Shown piece after piece: positions 23,478 to 35,657 of a stretch of 64,000 nucleotides of DNA. This DNA is from Conchocele bisecta (lineage: Eukaryota > Mollusca > Bivalvia > Lucinida > Thyasiridae). Where the stretch lies: NCBI GenBank assembly GCA_029237695.1, contig CM055280.1, positions 27,904,560 to 27,968,559 of the forward strand, given 5' to 3'. The notes beneath the pieces are model-generated. The model ran no database searches, was not told the DNA's origin, and worked only from the letters and a program-made list of their open reading frames with translations. Position 1 is the first letter of the stretch. Each line of letters begins with the position of its first letter. Both the position numbers and the translations under genes were made by a program.

Positions 23478-24154
23478 TACTGTCTGTTTCACGAAACCTG
23501 CCCATATGTTACGGCAATACAATATTTTTTTCGATAATATTAAGAATGAACCTTCTTTTTATTTCGTGAAATTTGGTCAAATATTGATTTTATTACGAAA
23601 GCCGAGTTCTCTATGGGAATTTAACATGGGGAAAAAGTGGTAGAGAACCTGGAAGAGGATTTTGAAAATTGATTCTGAAATCTAGCTAGATAGCTTAGAA
23701 ATGATCTAACTAAGAAAACAAAAGGTATATTTTGAAAATCGCTCCACTATTTATGAAATTAGAAAAATTTCCTCATGTTAAATCCCCATAGACATCTTCA
23801 CAGAGTGAAGATGTCTATGGGGATTTAACATGTGGAAATAGTTTTCGCAATAAAATCAATATTGGACCAAATTTCAGGAAATAAAAAGTAGGCATTTTTG
23901 TCGAGCCCGCTTGCGGAAAGCGAGACATAGTGATCACAATGACGTCCGGGTGTCCGTGCGTCCGTGCGCGCGTGCGTCCGAAATCTGCATTAAAGTTTTT
24001 AAAAATAACCATCAAATGCCTCGGCGGGCAGCGACATGCGGGCCGCGGCCATCTGGTTAAATTTGGTTTTAATTTAATATTATCAAAAAATATATTGCTT
24101 TTGCATTATTTATATAGCCGTAAAATTTGGGTAGGTTTCGTGAAACAGACAGTA
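23478..24154. mobile_element. Palindromic MITE G, copy 1, carrying a nested insertion
   Basis: Begins TACTGTCTGTTTCACGAAA and ends with the inverse TTTCGTGAAACAGACAGTA. Internal inverted pairs include 'ttaaatccccatagacatcttcac' and its complement near 23779-23830. An empty S element (23900-24056) interrupts the right arm. A related copy lies at 30458-31096 in the opposite internal orientation. Confidence 0.75.
23900..24056. mobile_element. Minimal S element without core repeats, nested in MITE G
   Basis: The left module GTCGAGCCCGCTTGCGGAAA, a 'gtccgtgcgtccgtgcgcgcg' stretch and 'aaatctgcattaaagttttt' run straight into the right module GCGACATGCGGGCCGCGGCC plus 'atctggt'. It shows what the ends of the 8-kb S array look like with almost no core. 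Read together with 11788-19655, it implies that the core is expandable. Confidence 0.7.
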
Positions 24155-24336
24155 TTTTTAAGCCATTAAACCAACAATCCAATATACGCCAATGCTAATT
24201 CCAATAACGGCAAATACGTAGTTCTAAGGGAAGCTACTCCCATTTTTTCAACTTCAGTAACCTATTTATAAGACTGGTCTAGACGTGGAATAATCTCTCT
24301 CAATTACCAGATTACACAATTCTGTTATATTTACAG

Positions 24337-26279
24337 AGCCATTCAGAACTACAACTTCAGCGAGTGTTACAAACGAACATTGATGGCACAACCATGGTGG
24401 ACTTCTACAAGTTATCAAATGATATTTCAAGTGTAAACCGGACTCAATTTTCGCAGTGTCATTTTACATAATAGAAGCAAATTATAAAAAAAATCCCTCG
24501 AAATGGTTTACAATACTGGTTCTACCAAACTGTTATACAATGCTCGTTATCCTCTCGCTGATAGGCAAGAGGGGATGGGATATACGTGTGTACGTGTGTA
24601 TAGTGCGTACGTACCTTCGTAACACCCTCCATTTCTTAATAACTGATCGATCACTTCGACAATTTAAACAATACATATCAGTACGTACTAGTAGTTTTAT
24701 ATTTAGATATTAATGGTGTTGAAGCAATTAGCAATACAATTAATGACACAGAGAAAATTGATGCTGGTGTTGCAGAAATGCGACCTTGTAAACTGTTCAT
24801 GTGTATATGTACATATGTCCTTGGCATCATAAACATGCACACATGCTACCTATTGTTATACGCAATCAATTAAGAAACACGTCAAAAACGAATAAGCTCA
24901 GTTGATCAGGGTCTGCACTGTTTGCTATTCAGTAAATGAAATACAAGTCCTGCTAGTGACGCATGTAGATCATTATCTAGTCACAGGTGTGCTGGAAAAT
25001 CGGTGGGCCGTTTCAATAAACCTTGTACGACTAAAATGTTCGTAAGTGCAAACTTATGATAGTCTGTACATTTCACATTAACAATGTTTTCTTGTAAATA
25101 ATTATTGGATTTACAGTTATTGAGCATAGGCTGCATGTGAATTTGCACCTACGAATATTTTAGTCGCACAAAGTTTAGTGATTTTATACCAAGAACATGT
25201 GTGATGAAAACTATTTACAGAAACTGTGATATTTTCTGTAGCTGACATCAAACGTTGACAATTGCGGAATTCAATTCTGCATTTGGTCTGAACATTTCGT
25301 AAACATCTGATATTTACAAAAATAATATCACTAATTTTGTAAATATCTTTCATGAGATTTCGCACATCTTCTTAGGTAAAATATCACATGGCTTATCTCA
25401 GATGTGTCGGGCACCCTTTGATGGCCAGGACCTATGTACATGTATACCATAATGGCATGCTAATTTAAGTCTTCTTGTGACAAAATGGAACAAGTAAAAT
25501 TTTAAACCAGTGCCCCAGATCAGTTTGCACAACTACATATAGACACAAGTTTCATACAGAAAATAAAAACAAACATTTCTCTTATTATGCACGGAGTTAT
25601 TTGTTGTTACCACTCAATTGAATCTTCGTGACGAGACGGTTCAAATGAGTGGTCACAACATATAAGTTTGAATACCTGTTTTGTCATGATGAGTCATATG
25701 TTGCTTGTTATAACCAGCATAAACAATATGCTTGGTATATAGTTTTTGTAATTCCGTCCATACCCCGATTTGAACCTTCTTTAAAATGTGCTAAACTATA
25801 TTATTAGACCGAGTATGCAATATTTGATCAATGTATAAGACAGCACAACTTGACTACTTGTTTTCAAAACAAGATTTAGGATTTACTTTAAAATAGTTCA
25901 TTGCAAATGTTAGCAGCATGGATAATACTACTAAAATAAAAAATAATGACTAAATAACATGCAAATGAGTTGGGCTACACGTTATATCAACATTAGTTAT
26001 ATACCTCCCTAATGATGTTTAAGGTTTAATTAGGGTTAAGGTCCTTCAAATTAATTGCACAGTCATCATTATCTAAAAATTCAATTATTAATATCAATAT
26101 CAAAAATAAAATGAACAAGTTACCATTACAAAATATTTCTGACGAATGTCCAAATGTTGAACATTGATCTGTTAGGCGGATCATTACCAAACATCATCGA
26201 TGGCTTCCTCACAGTCATGACCGTCCGGGTGACATTGGCCTTCATGGCGATCGCCTTGTTTTATCTTACATTTTTGTAG
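24337..26279 (+). CDS. Candidate 3' end of a host gene, three exons, C-terminal membrane helix
   Basis: Three frames join with matching splice phases. Exon A, 24337-24430, follows TTATATTTACAG and includes LQTNIDGTTMVDFYKLSN; its donor is GTGTAA. Exon B, 24707-24787, follows TTTTATATTTAG and includes EAISNTINDTEKIDAGVAEM; its donor is GTAAAC. Exon C, 26176-26279, follows GATCTGTTAG and ends VTLAFMAIALFYLTFL then TAG. All junctions are phase 1. Exons A and B look helical; exon C ends in a hydrophobic segment, as in a tail-anchored membrane protein. MITE B copy 3 sits in the second intron. Upstream exons were not found and I do not recognise the family. The splice sites are ordinary in strength, so chance remains possible. 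Confidence 0.35.
25005..25180. repeat. Palindromic MITE B, deleted copy 3
   Basis: Matches the left arm and end sequences of 587-830 but lacks one half of the central palindrome: 'gagcataggctgcat' goes straight into 'gtgaatttgcacctacgaa'. This is the deletion expected when a hairpin is cut or skipped. Confidence 0.7.
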
Positions 26280-27113
26280 CTGAAATGCTACCAATGCAGT
26301 TTACTACCAGTGATGTGTATATGACTCATGTGATCCTCTACGACGGGGTTAGTGGAGAAATTCTTCCAATGACCCCTTAAAATATATTATAGAATTATAT
26401 AATGTTGTAAATCAAAAACATGGTTTCAAATTTACAAAATTTAATGAGAAATTTAGATTATTATATAGGAAATTATTTCATCTTATTGTTACTACATTGA
26501 TATTCATCAAACGCTCTCCTTTTTCTCAATAAAACAGTCCGTTGTTCCCTGATGTTTTCCATGCTGCCGTCTATATGGCATACACCCCCAGCCTGGGGAG
26601 AAATGGTTGGCCAGACATGAAACGGGAGACGCACTAGAGTGGTCAGAGCCCGGTGAGTTGGTGGTGAATTCCCGAAAGTCAGAAACATTTCCTGTCACTT
26701 ATTTTATGGCACACCTACCGATTTAACATCAAATTGATAAAAGTGTTATGTTGTGACTGCACATTTGATAAATGAGAGGTAACAACATAAAATGAATAAA
26801 ATTAAAAACATTCATACATTTGAAAACATTTTATTCTTAATTTATTTAAATCTTTTACTTTTCCTACAGCTTTTCTCATATTTTTTGCACATAACACATT
26901 TTCACATTTTTTTTATTTATTGTTGAGCACATATTTTTTATTTTTTTTTTATTGAGGAAGGAGATAGGATAAGTAAAGGATTTTGTAATGTATTACAATG
27001 CATCAGCTTTCTGTTTACAACCCATGTAATCCGGCCGGTCCAGATCCAAATGCCCGAGCTTGCATGAAAATCTGGGTCTACACTGTTGGTAAACTGGATG
27101 TTGTATGTTTGTA
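26280..27113. other. No recognisable gene
   Basis: AT-rich sequence with T-rich tracts near 26900-26950. An AATAAA near 26528 could serve as a polyadenylation signal for the candidate gene ending at 26279. No other support. Confidence 0.35.
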
Positions 27114-27180
27114 CAGTGGAACCTCTCTAAACCGGACACCCTGGGGGCTTCCCAGGGTGTCCGGTTTAGAGAGGTTCCAC
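27114..27180. repeat. 67-bp near-perfect hairpin element
   Basis: GTGGAACCTCTCTAAACCGG is mirrored by its complement at the other end, leaving only a few loop bases at the centre. TA lies at each edge (27112-27113 and 27181-27182), as expected for a tiny Tc1/mariner- or pogo-mobilised MITE. No other copy in the window. Confidence 0.75.
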
Positions 27181-27182
27181 TA

Positions 27183-28401
27183 CGTGAAAGACTAACAAAT
27201 GTATATCAAAACTATTTTGAGAGTTGGTCGGTATGCATGTAGTGACATAAATGTCTCTTACTTTCACTATGTGCTGGGAATTCATTACCATCTTGCTATT
27301 CTTTGGTTATTCTTGACTGGCCGTCGTGTCATTTCTAGACAAGCAGTTTTCATCAGGTTCAACTTGTATGCAATGTATACAGCGGCATGGCAACCATTCG
27401 GCAATAACTGTTTGTTTTACTTGTCAAAAAGTAAACTGCTTCTTGGGTATTTGTGTCTAGCTAAAAACGACATGAAATTGCCAACTCCAAGATACTGAAT
27501 TCATTTTAAATTTGGGCTTTTATTTCCGATTTTCTTTCAATGTTAGCAAGTCTGCCGCCTGAACCTCACATTATGCATTGCACATGCAAACAGCTTCAAA
27601 AATGTATGACTACTGTTCTACCCAGTACACATCCGTCTGCGATAATCTTGCCAGCATTTGTCAATTTATTTATTGCAAAAATACTTGAATATTGTGCTTG
27701 AAGTCAGCTCAGGCTCAGACAATCAAATTGCTTGATTGCGAGTTGACATGTTAGGAAACGATGATGATCTGGGCAAGATTAATACAGGCGGTTGTGTAGT
27801 GTAACCTCATAACAGAAATTATCAGCATTGTCTCAAGACTCATATGTGATGGATGTATGGGTCTGATGACTTTAGTTCCCAGTCTATCTCCTGATCTGCT
27901 AGCACACGGCTGCATTCTGGTAAAGATCTACATTTGGGTCTACGTTGGTAGCAAAGCCCATATGGCTATACAATAATTCACAGAGAAGTGCTCAAACATT
28001 CAGTAATTAAAAAAGAAAGTTGAAGGTAAAAAAACATTAAATAATTATGTAATTTGAAGACTTCGTAGAAATTATAATATCAGGTACTCCATCTGTACAA
28101 ATCGTGTCATAAGTCCATATTAACAAAACAATAAATTGAAAAAGAAATAACTGGAATAAATATAACTTATAAACAAAACAACAAACAGAAAAAAATATGC
28201 ATTTATTATTTGCAAGCTTCCACAATAATATGATTTTGAACGATACTTCGACGAACCCACCGTTCCAAAATTTCGGTCCAAGGCCTTTATCAATGAATTA
28301 GTAAAAGCTGTAGACACCAATTCCTTGATACAGACATTGGGCCGACATGTTGGAAGAGTGGGATTGTGGTTAATGAACTATCGTTTAAATTGTTATTTGA
28401 T
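27183..28401. other. No recognisable gene
   Basis: Contains a 99-residue open frame (27199-27498) without recognisable domains or codon pattern. The rest is AT-rich. Confidence 0.35.
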
Positions 28402-28532
28402 ATATAGAGAACAGTAGGTTAGTGCCGTGAATGGGAAAACATATCTGGCAAGGTTTAGGAAACGGGATGGGCGAGGCTCTGCCGAGCACATCCCGTTTCC
28501 GTGCCGCGCCAGATTACTATTCTATTTATCCC
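28402..28532. repeat. Palindromic MITE A, copy 2 with inverted loop
   Basis: Shares the left arm (GTAGGTTAGTGCCGTGAATG) with copy 1, but the 23-nt loop at 28468-28490 is the exact reverse complement of the loop at 166-188. The outer right arm is truncated after 'attactattctatttatccc'. Confidence 0.7.
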
Positions 28533-28663
28533 ATCAACAATTGACAGGATATCAAAACTGTTTCACGGCACCGTGTTTCACGGCACATACATGTACGTAC
28601 TGTGTTGACGGGATAATTTGCTAATTCTATGCGGAACCCACTTGAATTTGAGGGCCGATCATA

Positions 28664-28905
28664 TTTGCGGCAGTGACTGGAGAAATGGGCTTTATGGGAT
28701 GTGTGACCAGTGTAGCTCCTGATCAATTAACACACGGCTGTAGCATGATAGCGGTCTATATCGCTTACTAGAAGCATGAAGGGTGTTGCATTGATGTAAT
28801 GGCGAACAGTGCATATCCTGATCGGACTGTGTGGATGCACAGGCCGATATGGATGCACACTCGTCGTAAAACTCATAAGCTTAATTGTCTCCAGTCACAG
28901 CCACA
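28664..28905. repeat. MITE C, copy
   Basis: The left arm GCAGTGACTGGAGAAATGGG and right arm 'ctccagtcacagccaca' surround 'gcatatcctgatcggactgt'. It is of the same family as 29262-29494, with somewhat eroded arms. Confidence 0.65.
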
Positions 28906-29261
28906 AATAACAATAAGATACGATTCACATGTGCTGTAAAACATATTTTCATCTTGTAAAATGGAGAGAAAAAATACAGGAGATGACAAAATATTTAATT
29001 CAGAATTGTCAGGGTTAAGTACAATTCACTAGCAAAAACAGCAAACAAAAATGCAATTACAATTAAACTAAACAACAATACTATAGAAAACAATAAAATT
29101 CAAGAAACAAACAAAAAACAAACTTAAACAAAAAATCAAATATTCATTTAGATGTAACAAAACAGTAAATAGAAAATATATACATGCACATGTAATTATA
29201 AATAAATAAATAAGTGGGAATGTGACTCCTTCAACAAAACAGTCGTTGAGACAACTTTTAA
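28906..29261. other. No recognisable gene
   Basis: A-rich sequence with many 'aacaaaca'-like tracts. Nothing coding. Confidence 0.4.
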
Positions 29262-29494
29262 GTGTGGCTGTGACTGGAAAAATGGGGCTTCTGGATTTTG
29301 CGACCAGTGTAGATCCAGCTCAGCCTGTGCATCCGCACAGGCTGATCAGGATCTGCACTGTTTTCCATTCCATCAAAGAAACAATCGTCATGCTTCTAGC
29401 AAGCAATATACAGGCTACGGGAGTGTGTTATTTGATCAGTAGCTACACTGGTCGCAAATCCCATAAGCCCCATTTCTCCAGTCACAGCCACAAT
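29262..29494. repeat. MITE C, best complete copy
   Basis: An inverted-repeat element: GTGGCTGTGACTGG...GACCAGTGTAGATCC on the left, and its mirror CTACACTGGTCGCAAATCCC...CCAGTCACAGCCAC on the right. Other copies or pieces occur at 20075-20213, 28664-28905, about 29610-29780, about 30100-30210, 33837-34055 and 34735-34869. It is the most abundant MITE in the window. A reading frame crosses it but is not a gene. Confidence 0.8.
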
Positions 29495-30457
29495 TGATTA
29501 GTAACTATTGATAATTGTATACAAAATAACTACATGGAGGCGACAGGGCGGCTATAAGGGGAGGTTGGAGGCCGACTAAGACCGACCATGACAAAAATGG
29601 GCTTATCGAGTAGTTGGCCAGTGTAGCTCCTGATCAGCTAGCAGATGCCTGCAGCTGGATATGGATCTACACTGGTGGCAAACGCAGTAAGCACATTTTT
29701 GTCTTTGTGGATCACATGTGGCTGTGACTGGGGAAATAGGGCTTATGTGATTGGTGACCAGTGTAGCTCCAGATCAAATAAAACACACATATAGTCGGAT
29801 AACGATATATATATTACCAGAAAGAAGTATGACAGGCGTTTCATTGATGTACTTTGGTGTGGTATGGACCTGACATCGAGCCCGGTTATTCTAATTTCAG
29901 GACTGAATATATATAACACCAATCAATCAATCCCCCAATGCAGCATGTAAAATACGGGATTCAACCTGTTAGCCGGCATTAAATGATCGTAGCAAATCAA
30001 ATCATTGATGGCCCAACGAACTGTGCACATCCTAGTTCAACCAGAATTATATGTCTGTAACGCATGGCGACTTAAGTTGCCCTGAGTTACAGACAGATAA
30101 TTCGGGTTAATCCTGATCAGACTATGCAGATGCGCATGATGATTTGGATCTACACTGATTCCAAAATCCATAAGCCCCATTTCTCCAGTCGTAGCAACAT
30201 TATTGGGATACTACATGGTCTCCAAACTCGTCAAGTTGTGCTTATATTATTTCTTTGATTATTCTCTATAAATTAATTGAAATCATTTGTCTTTTGACTT
30301 GAATGACAATAAAATATATTGTAAAGGAGAAATTTGACGCCGACTTCTGAATGTCGCCATACTCTGTTAGCCAGTTTGTCACGGACTACTTGGAGTAATC
30401 TCCCTTACAAGTACATGCACTACTGTGGCATCATTGACAATGTAATGGGCGGAATTT
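29495..30457. other. Fragments of MITE C, otherwise nothing recognised
   Basis: Pieces of MITE C arms lie near 29610-29780 and 30100-30210, separated by unassigned sequence. Confidence 0.45.
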
Positions 30458-31096
30458 GTCTGTTTGACGCCATGTTGTTTAGTTTAAACTAAGCTTACTG
30501 TCTGTTTCACGAAAGCTGCCCAAATTTTACGGCTATATAAACAATTCAAAAACAAGATTTCTTTTGATAATATTAAATTAAAGGAAAAATTAAGAATGAG
30601 CCTTCTTTTTATTTCGTGAAATTTGGTCAAATATCTATTTTATTGCGAAAAAACAATTTCCCCATGTTAAATCCCCATAGACATCTTCACGGAGTGAAGA
30701 TGTCTATGGGGATTTAACATGGGGAAATTTTTTTGAATTTTAGAAATACATGAACGATTTTTAAAATTTAGCTTTTGTTTTCTTAGTTAGATCATATCCA
30801 AGGTATCTAGTCAGGTTTCGGAGTCGATTTCCAAAATATTTCGTTTTTTGACTCCTCCACTTCCTTACCACTTTTTCCCCCATGTTAAATTCCCATAGAC
30901 AAATCAATTTTTCGTAATAAAATCAATATTTGACCGAATTTCACGAAATAAAAAGAAGGCTCATTCTTAATTTTTCCTTTAATTTAATATTATCGAAAAA
31001 AATATTGTTTTTGAATTGTTTATATAGCCGTAAAATTTGGGCAGCTTTCGTGAAACAGACAGTAGTTTAAACTAAACAACATGGCGTCAAACAGAC
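30458..31096. mobile_element. Palindromic MITE G, copy 2, with longer inverted arms
   Basis: GTCTGTTTGACGCCATGTTG, 'tttagtttaaact' and TACTGTCTGTTTCACGAAAG on the left are mirrored on the right up to 31096. An inner hairpin at about 30655-30728 pairs CCATAGACATCTTCAC with its complement. The outer 'gacgccatgttgtttagtttaaact' arms are absent from copy 1. They may belong to a second, outer element or to a larger original form. Confidence 0.75.
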
Positions 31097-32842
31097 ATAG
31101 TCTGCCAATTATAATGCTGATGATGGGATATTCGGTTTATGACAAGCAATTAGGCCATATACATGTAATATGCAAGTTGCACTGGTTTTCTATGAATAAA
31201 GTAAAAGGGAAATAACTAGCTACGACACCCCATGATTCCCATACTGCATAAACACATACAATTAACCTGATCCGTTATTCCATCGAATATACTCTTGTTG
31301 ATATATCAATTTGTGTCCGATACTCGAATTTCCGTTTAATATCTCTGTTGGAAAATTCAGTCATATCTTCCTTGTTGGTTGACACTTTCGCCAATATATA
31401 TTAAGTTAATCATTAAATGTTGGAATAACTCAACTGTTATGTTTAGAACAACAGGCCCCGCCTTGTTGGCTCAATTTCCTGTGACACGACCCTGCCTACG
31501 ATCGATTCAGTGGCAAACTGCCAATCAAATAATCGTAATTTGAAAACACGTTTATGGGCAGCGCTCCATTCTAATAGACCCGTGCCCACGATGGGACGAG
31601 GCAACCAATAAATTGAATTTCTAATAATTCATGAAAAATACAATATGTGAACAATTACATGTTACATATAGAACGCCAAAAATTGACAATTGAATTCCTC
31701 ATGAGCTGTGGATTTTGTGTCAATTTATATGTGGCTGTGACTAAAGAAATGTGGATTTGTGACTAGTCAAATTGCCGATCAGATAGCCTGAAAACGATAT
31801 AATATATTTTGTCATACCGCAGATAAGTTTCTCGGCTTTTGATTGGCTAGCTTGCCTGGTCATATATATTATATGACCTGCCAAGGCCGTCGAACATAGA
31901 GAAATTCCGATTCCCCTCCGGCGCCTCGCGTCCAATGAAGACACATTTTGAAAGCGTCTAGCGATTGCGAATTGTATTCCTCACTAAACACAATAAAACC
32001 CCGAATTGATCAATACCAGTAACAAATTTTACACTAAAAACCAATCTTTATCGTTTATTTTTCCATAAATATTCTTCGCTCATCAAAATATGAGCGAAAA
32101 ATTAGCCAAAATAACGAACATTGCTTTTCAAATCTCGGCACGCTTGGCTTCGTGACACGGCTATATTTAGGTCACAAACTATAGGTTCCACGCACGAAAC
32201 TGCGGCGTAGCAATGACAGCGAATGTTTGGGAACCAGTTGCATTATTCTAGAGGCGCCAAAGAGAGAGCAGATCGATAGAGCAGTGGAATATAAATTAAA
32301 TTACACGATATAAAAAAACTGTCATAAAGTCGTTTTCGATGGATTTCTTACTCCATATTTAGTTTGTTTTCGTTTAATAAAAAAACAAAATGTTCATTTA
32401 CGCCTTTATATTAAGACTGACGGTACAAAATCGAATCTCGGATTATTTTTCTTCCTGAAAAAAACGCAAACTTTAAGATGAAAAGAAGAGATATGTTTAT
32501 ACGGCCAAATACAGGATCTGCGGTATGACAAATACGTTATCGCCGCGGGTGAACATACCTCCAGACGGGCAATATTACACCATATAGCCTGTGTAGAATC
32601 ACAATAACTTATAATATTGCACTCCGGTTGTTTCCGGTATTTCAACATGGCAGGTGAAGCGCATTGATGTATACTATTTGAGGGTGACACGATTTAACCA
32701 AATATACGCAAATCTTACACAAATCTTCATGTAATTACTATATGTGTTAATAAATTAAGCTACATACATCACAATAAACAACGATTGTTGGACTGTACTT
32801 ACATAATATCTGTCATTAATTTGCCGTACCATGGCCCATTTT
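31097..32842. other. No recognisable gene or repeat
   Basis: Nothing with coding character. A short MITE C-like scrap lies near 31730-31760. Confidence 0.4.
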
Positions 32843-33555
32843 AAAGGTACATGCCCACGCATTAGGCACAAAATGTTCTTTATATGAATTAAATAAGTGT
32901 ATAATTATGTCACTATTCCACCAGTTCTAAAAATTATGAGTGTCCGCTATACAAATATAATCATTTATTAATTATCAATTTACTGTTAGCGACGCGCGGC
33001 GGTAACAGTCCATTTTGATAATGTGCGGGGACGACGACTTTCACATCACGGCTTGCGGTGCGCATGCGCAGTATACTACGCGCGCCAGTTGGCTTCCCAA
33101 TATGTAAACAAGAATATCAACATGTCGAAACGTCCAGGACGTAAATTGTATGAAACGGTGTCGCCAAAAAAAAGTCGAAATGTCTGAGGGACAGGCAGTA
33201 CAGAGAGAGAGTGGTTAATATTGGCGATCAGATCACCAAATGTAAAGAGTTACGTGGAGATTTAAATTTGGACTCGAACAGAGATTTGTCTTCTCAACTT
33301 CCGATACTTCACTGCGCATGTCAAAGATGTGATATGATTGATCGGTCACGTGGGTCGTATTGGTAAAAATAGCACGAGGTCGGAAAATACCCTTTCTAGT
33401 CGCGGCATATAAAATGCATTTTAACACCAATTAACACGCGCCGTAATTAAAAATAACTCGTTAGTAGGTAGACAAATGGCTCATATAAGACATGACAGAA
33501 AATGAAAAGTAGTAGTACATTGTAACCTGCTGCGTGGGCATGTATCTTTAATGTT
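32843..33555. repeat. MITE H, copy 1, GC-richer centre with NRF1-type site
   Basis: The left end contains AAAGGTACATGCCCACGCA; the right end carries the inverse TGCGTGGGCATGTATCTTT. The inner block GCGACGCGCGGCGG is followed by a perfect TGCGCATGCGCA at about 33059-33070, the consensus for NRF1-like factors. Downstream is a short ATG frame (MSKRPGRKLYETVSPK) at 33121, which stops after 17 codons. A second copy at 35658-36170 lacks this centre. It is either a MITE that captured promoter DNA or a MITE pair around a gene start. Confidence 0.55.
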
Positions 33556-33836
33556 TTGGTGCAAACTGGAAATATTTGTATATGAAACAAAGGGAGATTA
33601 CCGTAATTTCCTTATACTAGGAAGCCAAGGAAGATAATCCACTTTAAAATCGCTAAATGGGAAGGATGATTTTCTATTTAAATAAATATAAACAAAAATT
33701 AAGTAGAACCTCTCTAATGTTGACATCCTTGGCGACAGTGTGTGTTTTTATAATAATATGTGCGTACATAATTTCCATCGATTATTGTATCAGGGAACAC
33801 ACTGCATTATTTGGTTATTCAACTTGCATATTTGAA

Positions 33837-34055
33837 GCTATGACTGAAGAAATGGAGTTTATGGGATTTGAGACCAGTGTAGATCCAGATGAAATAGCAC
33901 ACTCCTGTAGCCACATTATAAATTATATTGCTTGTTAGAAGCATGAAGGGCGTTTCATTGATGGAATGGCGAACAATGCAGATCCTGATCGGACTGTGAC
34001 GATGTACATGCTGATCTGGAGCCACACTGGTCGCATTTCTCCAGTCACAGTCACA
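33837..34055. repeat. MITE C, copy
   Basis: Runs from 'gctatgactgaagaaatgg' through 'gagaccagtgtagatccagat' to 'ctccagtcacagtcaca'. Arms are partly eroded. Confidence 0.65.
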
Positions 34056-34734
34056 TGTATGTTTTACTTACCAGTAAAGCTGGTATAATTTCTTCCAGAA
34101 CAATGCTGGTGGTGGAAGTTCTAATGATGTTCCTGCCGGATATCATTATTCGGTTGTTCCCACGACTCCATACATGTCATTCCAATATTAAACGTGACAT
34201 CATCATGTTCAAGTTCAGTGTTTGTCCCATGTGTATGTGACTTGGGAAATGGTGTAAAGGTCCATTCATGTCTATGTACGACATTAATATTGAACTGACA
34301 TACAACCCATATCAATCAATCAGTCAATTACTCAATTGTTTGTTTCTCAAACGTTTGAGATAATAGTAATGATGTGGCTTTAATTGACGAAATGTCATTT
34401 ATGGGTATTTATGGTCACAAATCTCATACGTCCCATTGTTCAAGTCACTGTCACATAAAGTGTCATTCATTCCATGATCGATAATATGATGCATGGATAC
34501 ATTTATTCGTTGGGACTGCCATGGGGAACAGATAAGCTCCGCAAAAGCCGATTAAATCAATCAATTTGATACATAAATGAACAGCAGAATTTTCATATAC
34601 CCACCAATACGGTAATTGACAAATAGTGAACATTCTTATCTGACTGAATGAATGCACAAACCGATGTCGAATGTCGCTGGTTGCCACCATTACACTCGCT
34701 AGGTGCTGTGATGCAACTGGTCGGTTGACACAAC

Positions 34735-34869
34735 AATATTGTGACTGGAGAAAGTGATGTTTTATTGATGGAATGCTAAACACTGAATATCATGATCAGA
34801 CTGCGGATTCAAGACAGGTCTGGATCTACAGTGGTAGCGAAACCCATAAGCCCCATTTCTCCAGCCACA
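34735..34869. repeat. MITE C, shortened copy
   Basis: Left arm 'tattgtgactggagaaa' and right arm 'agcccc-atttctccagccacat' with a reduced middle. Confidence 0.55.
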
Positions 34870-34969
34870 TGTACGCAACACATACTGGGATAAATTGTGA
34901 TAAATAACAGAACAATGTTCAGGGAGCATTTGTATTCGTTTCTAAATCATCATAATAAATACATGTTTA

Positions 34970-35490
34970 CACTTTGCATAAGTATGTAGTAACATCTAAC
35001 TGAGAACATTATTCATCAACACACTGTATGCAGCGTCACAATTTGCATTAGTATGTGGTAACATCTAACTCCGCACTATATTATTCAACACACTGTATGC
35101 AGCGTTATAACTTGCATTAGTATGTGGTGACATCTAACTCCGCACTATAGTATTAAACACACTGTATGCAGCGTTACAATTTGCATTAGTATGTGGTAAC
35201 ATCTAACTCCGCACTATATTATTCAACACACTGTATGCAACACACAGCACAATAAGTGTGTTCCTGACGAGGCAAGGATGCTGTATACAGTGTGTTAATT
35301 AATATCACTCTTTTAACAGTCAGTCTAGCGTCACAATTTGCATTAATATGTTATAGTATTAAACACACTGTATGCAACACACAGCACAATAAGTGTGTGC
35401 CTGACGAGGCAAGGATGCTGTATACAGTGTGTTAATTAATATCACTCTTTTAACTGTCAGTCCAGCGTCACAATTTGTATTAATATGTAG
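34970..35490. repeat. Compound tandem repeat, 69-bp then about 137-bp units
   Basis: Four units with GCATTAGTATGTGGTAACAT start at 34976, 35045, 35114 and 35183 (exactly 69 bp apart). Two longer units follow, carrying 'gcaacacacagcacaataag' and 'gaggcaaggatgctgtatac' (about 35231 and 35368). The longer unit contains the 69-bp unit's 'aacacactgtat' and its inverted form. Confidence 0.8.
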
Positions 35491-35657
35491 TAACATCTAA
35501 CTGAGCACCATAGTAGCACAATTAATTGAGCACATGTTTTCGTATACATTGTTCCAGAGGTAACGTCTATCGAAAACATATCGAAAACACTATTGACTCT
35601 AGTAGGACACCATACAGACATGTGCTGCTCAGTGAAAACTATTGCATGTACAATTAA

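Noticed and set aside
29222..29497. 91-residue frame
   Set aside because: It lies entirely inside the palindromic MITE C copy.
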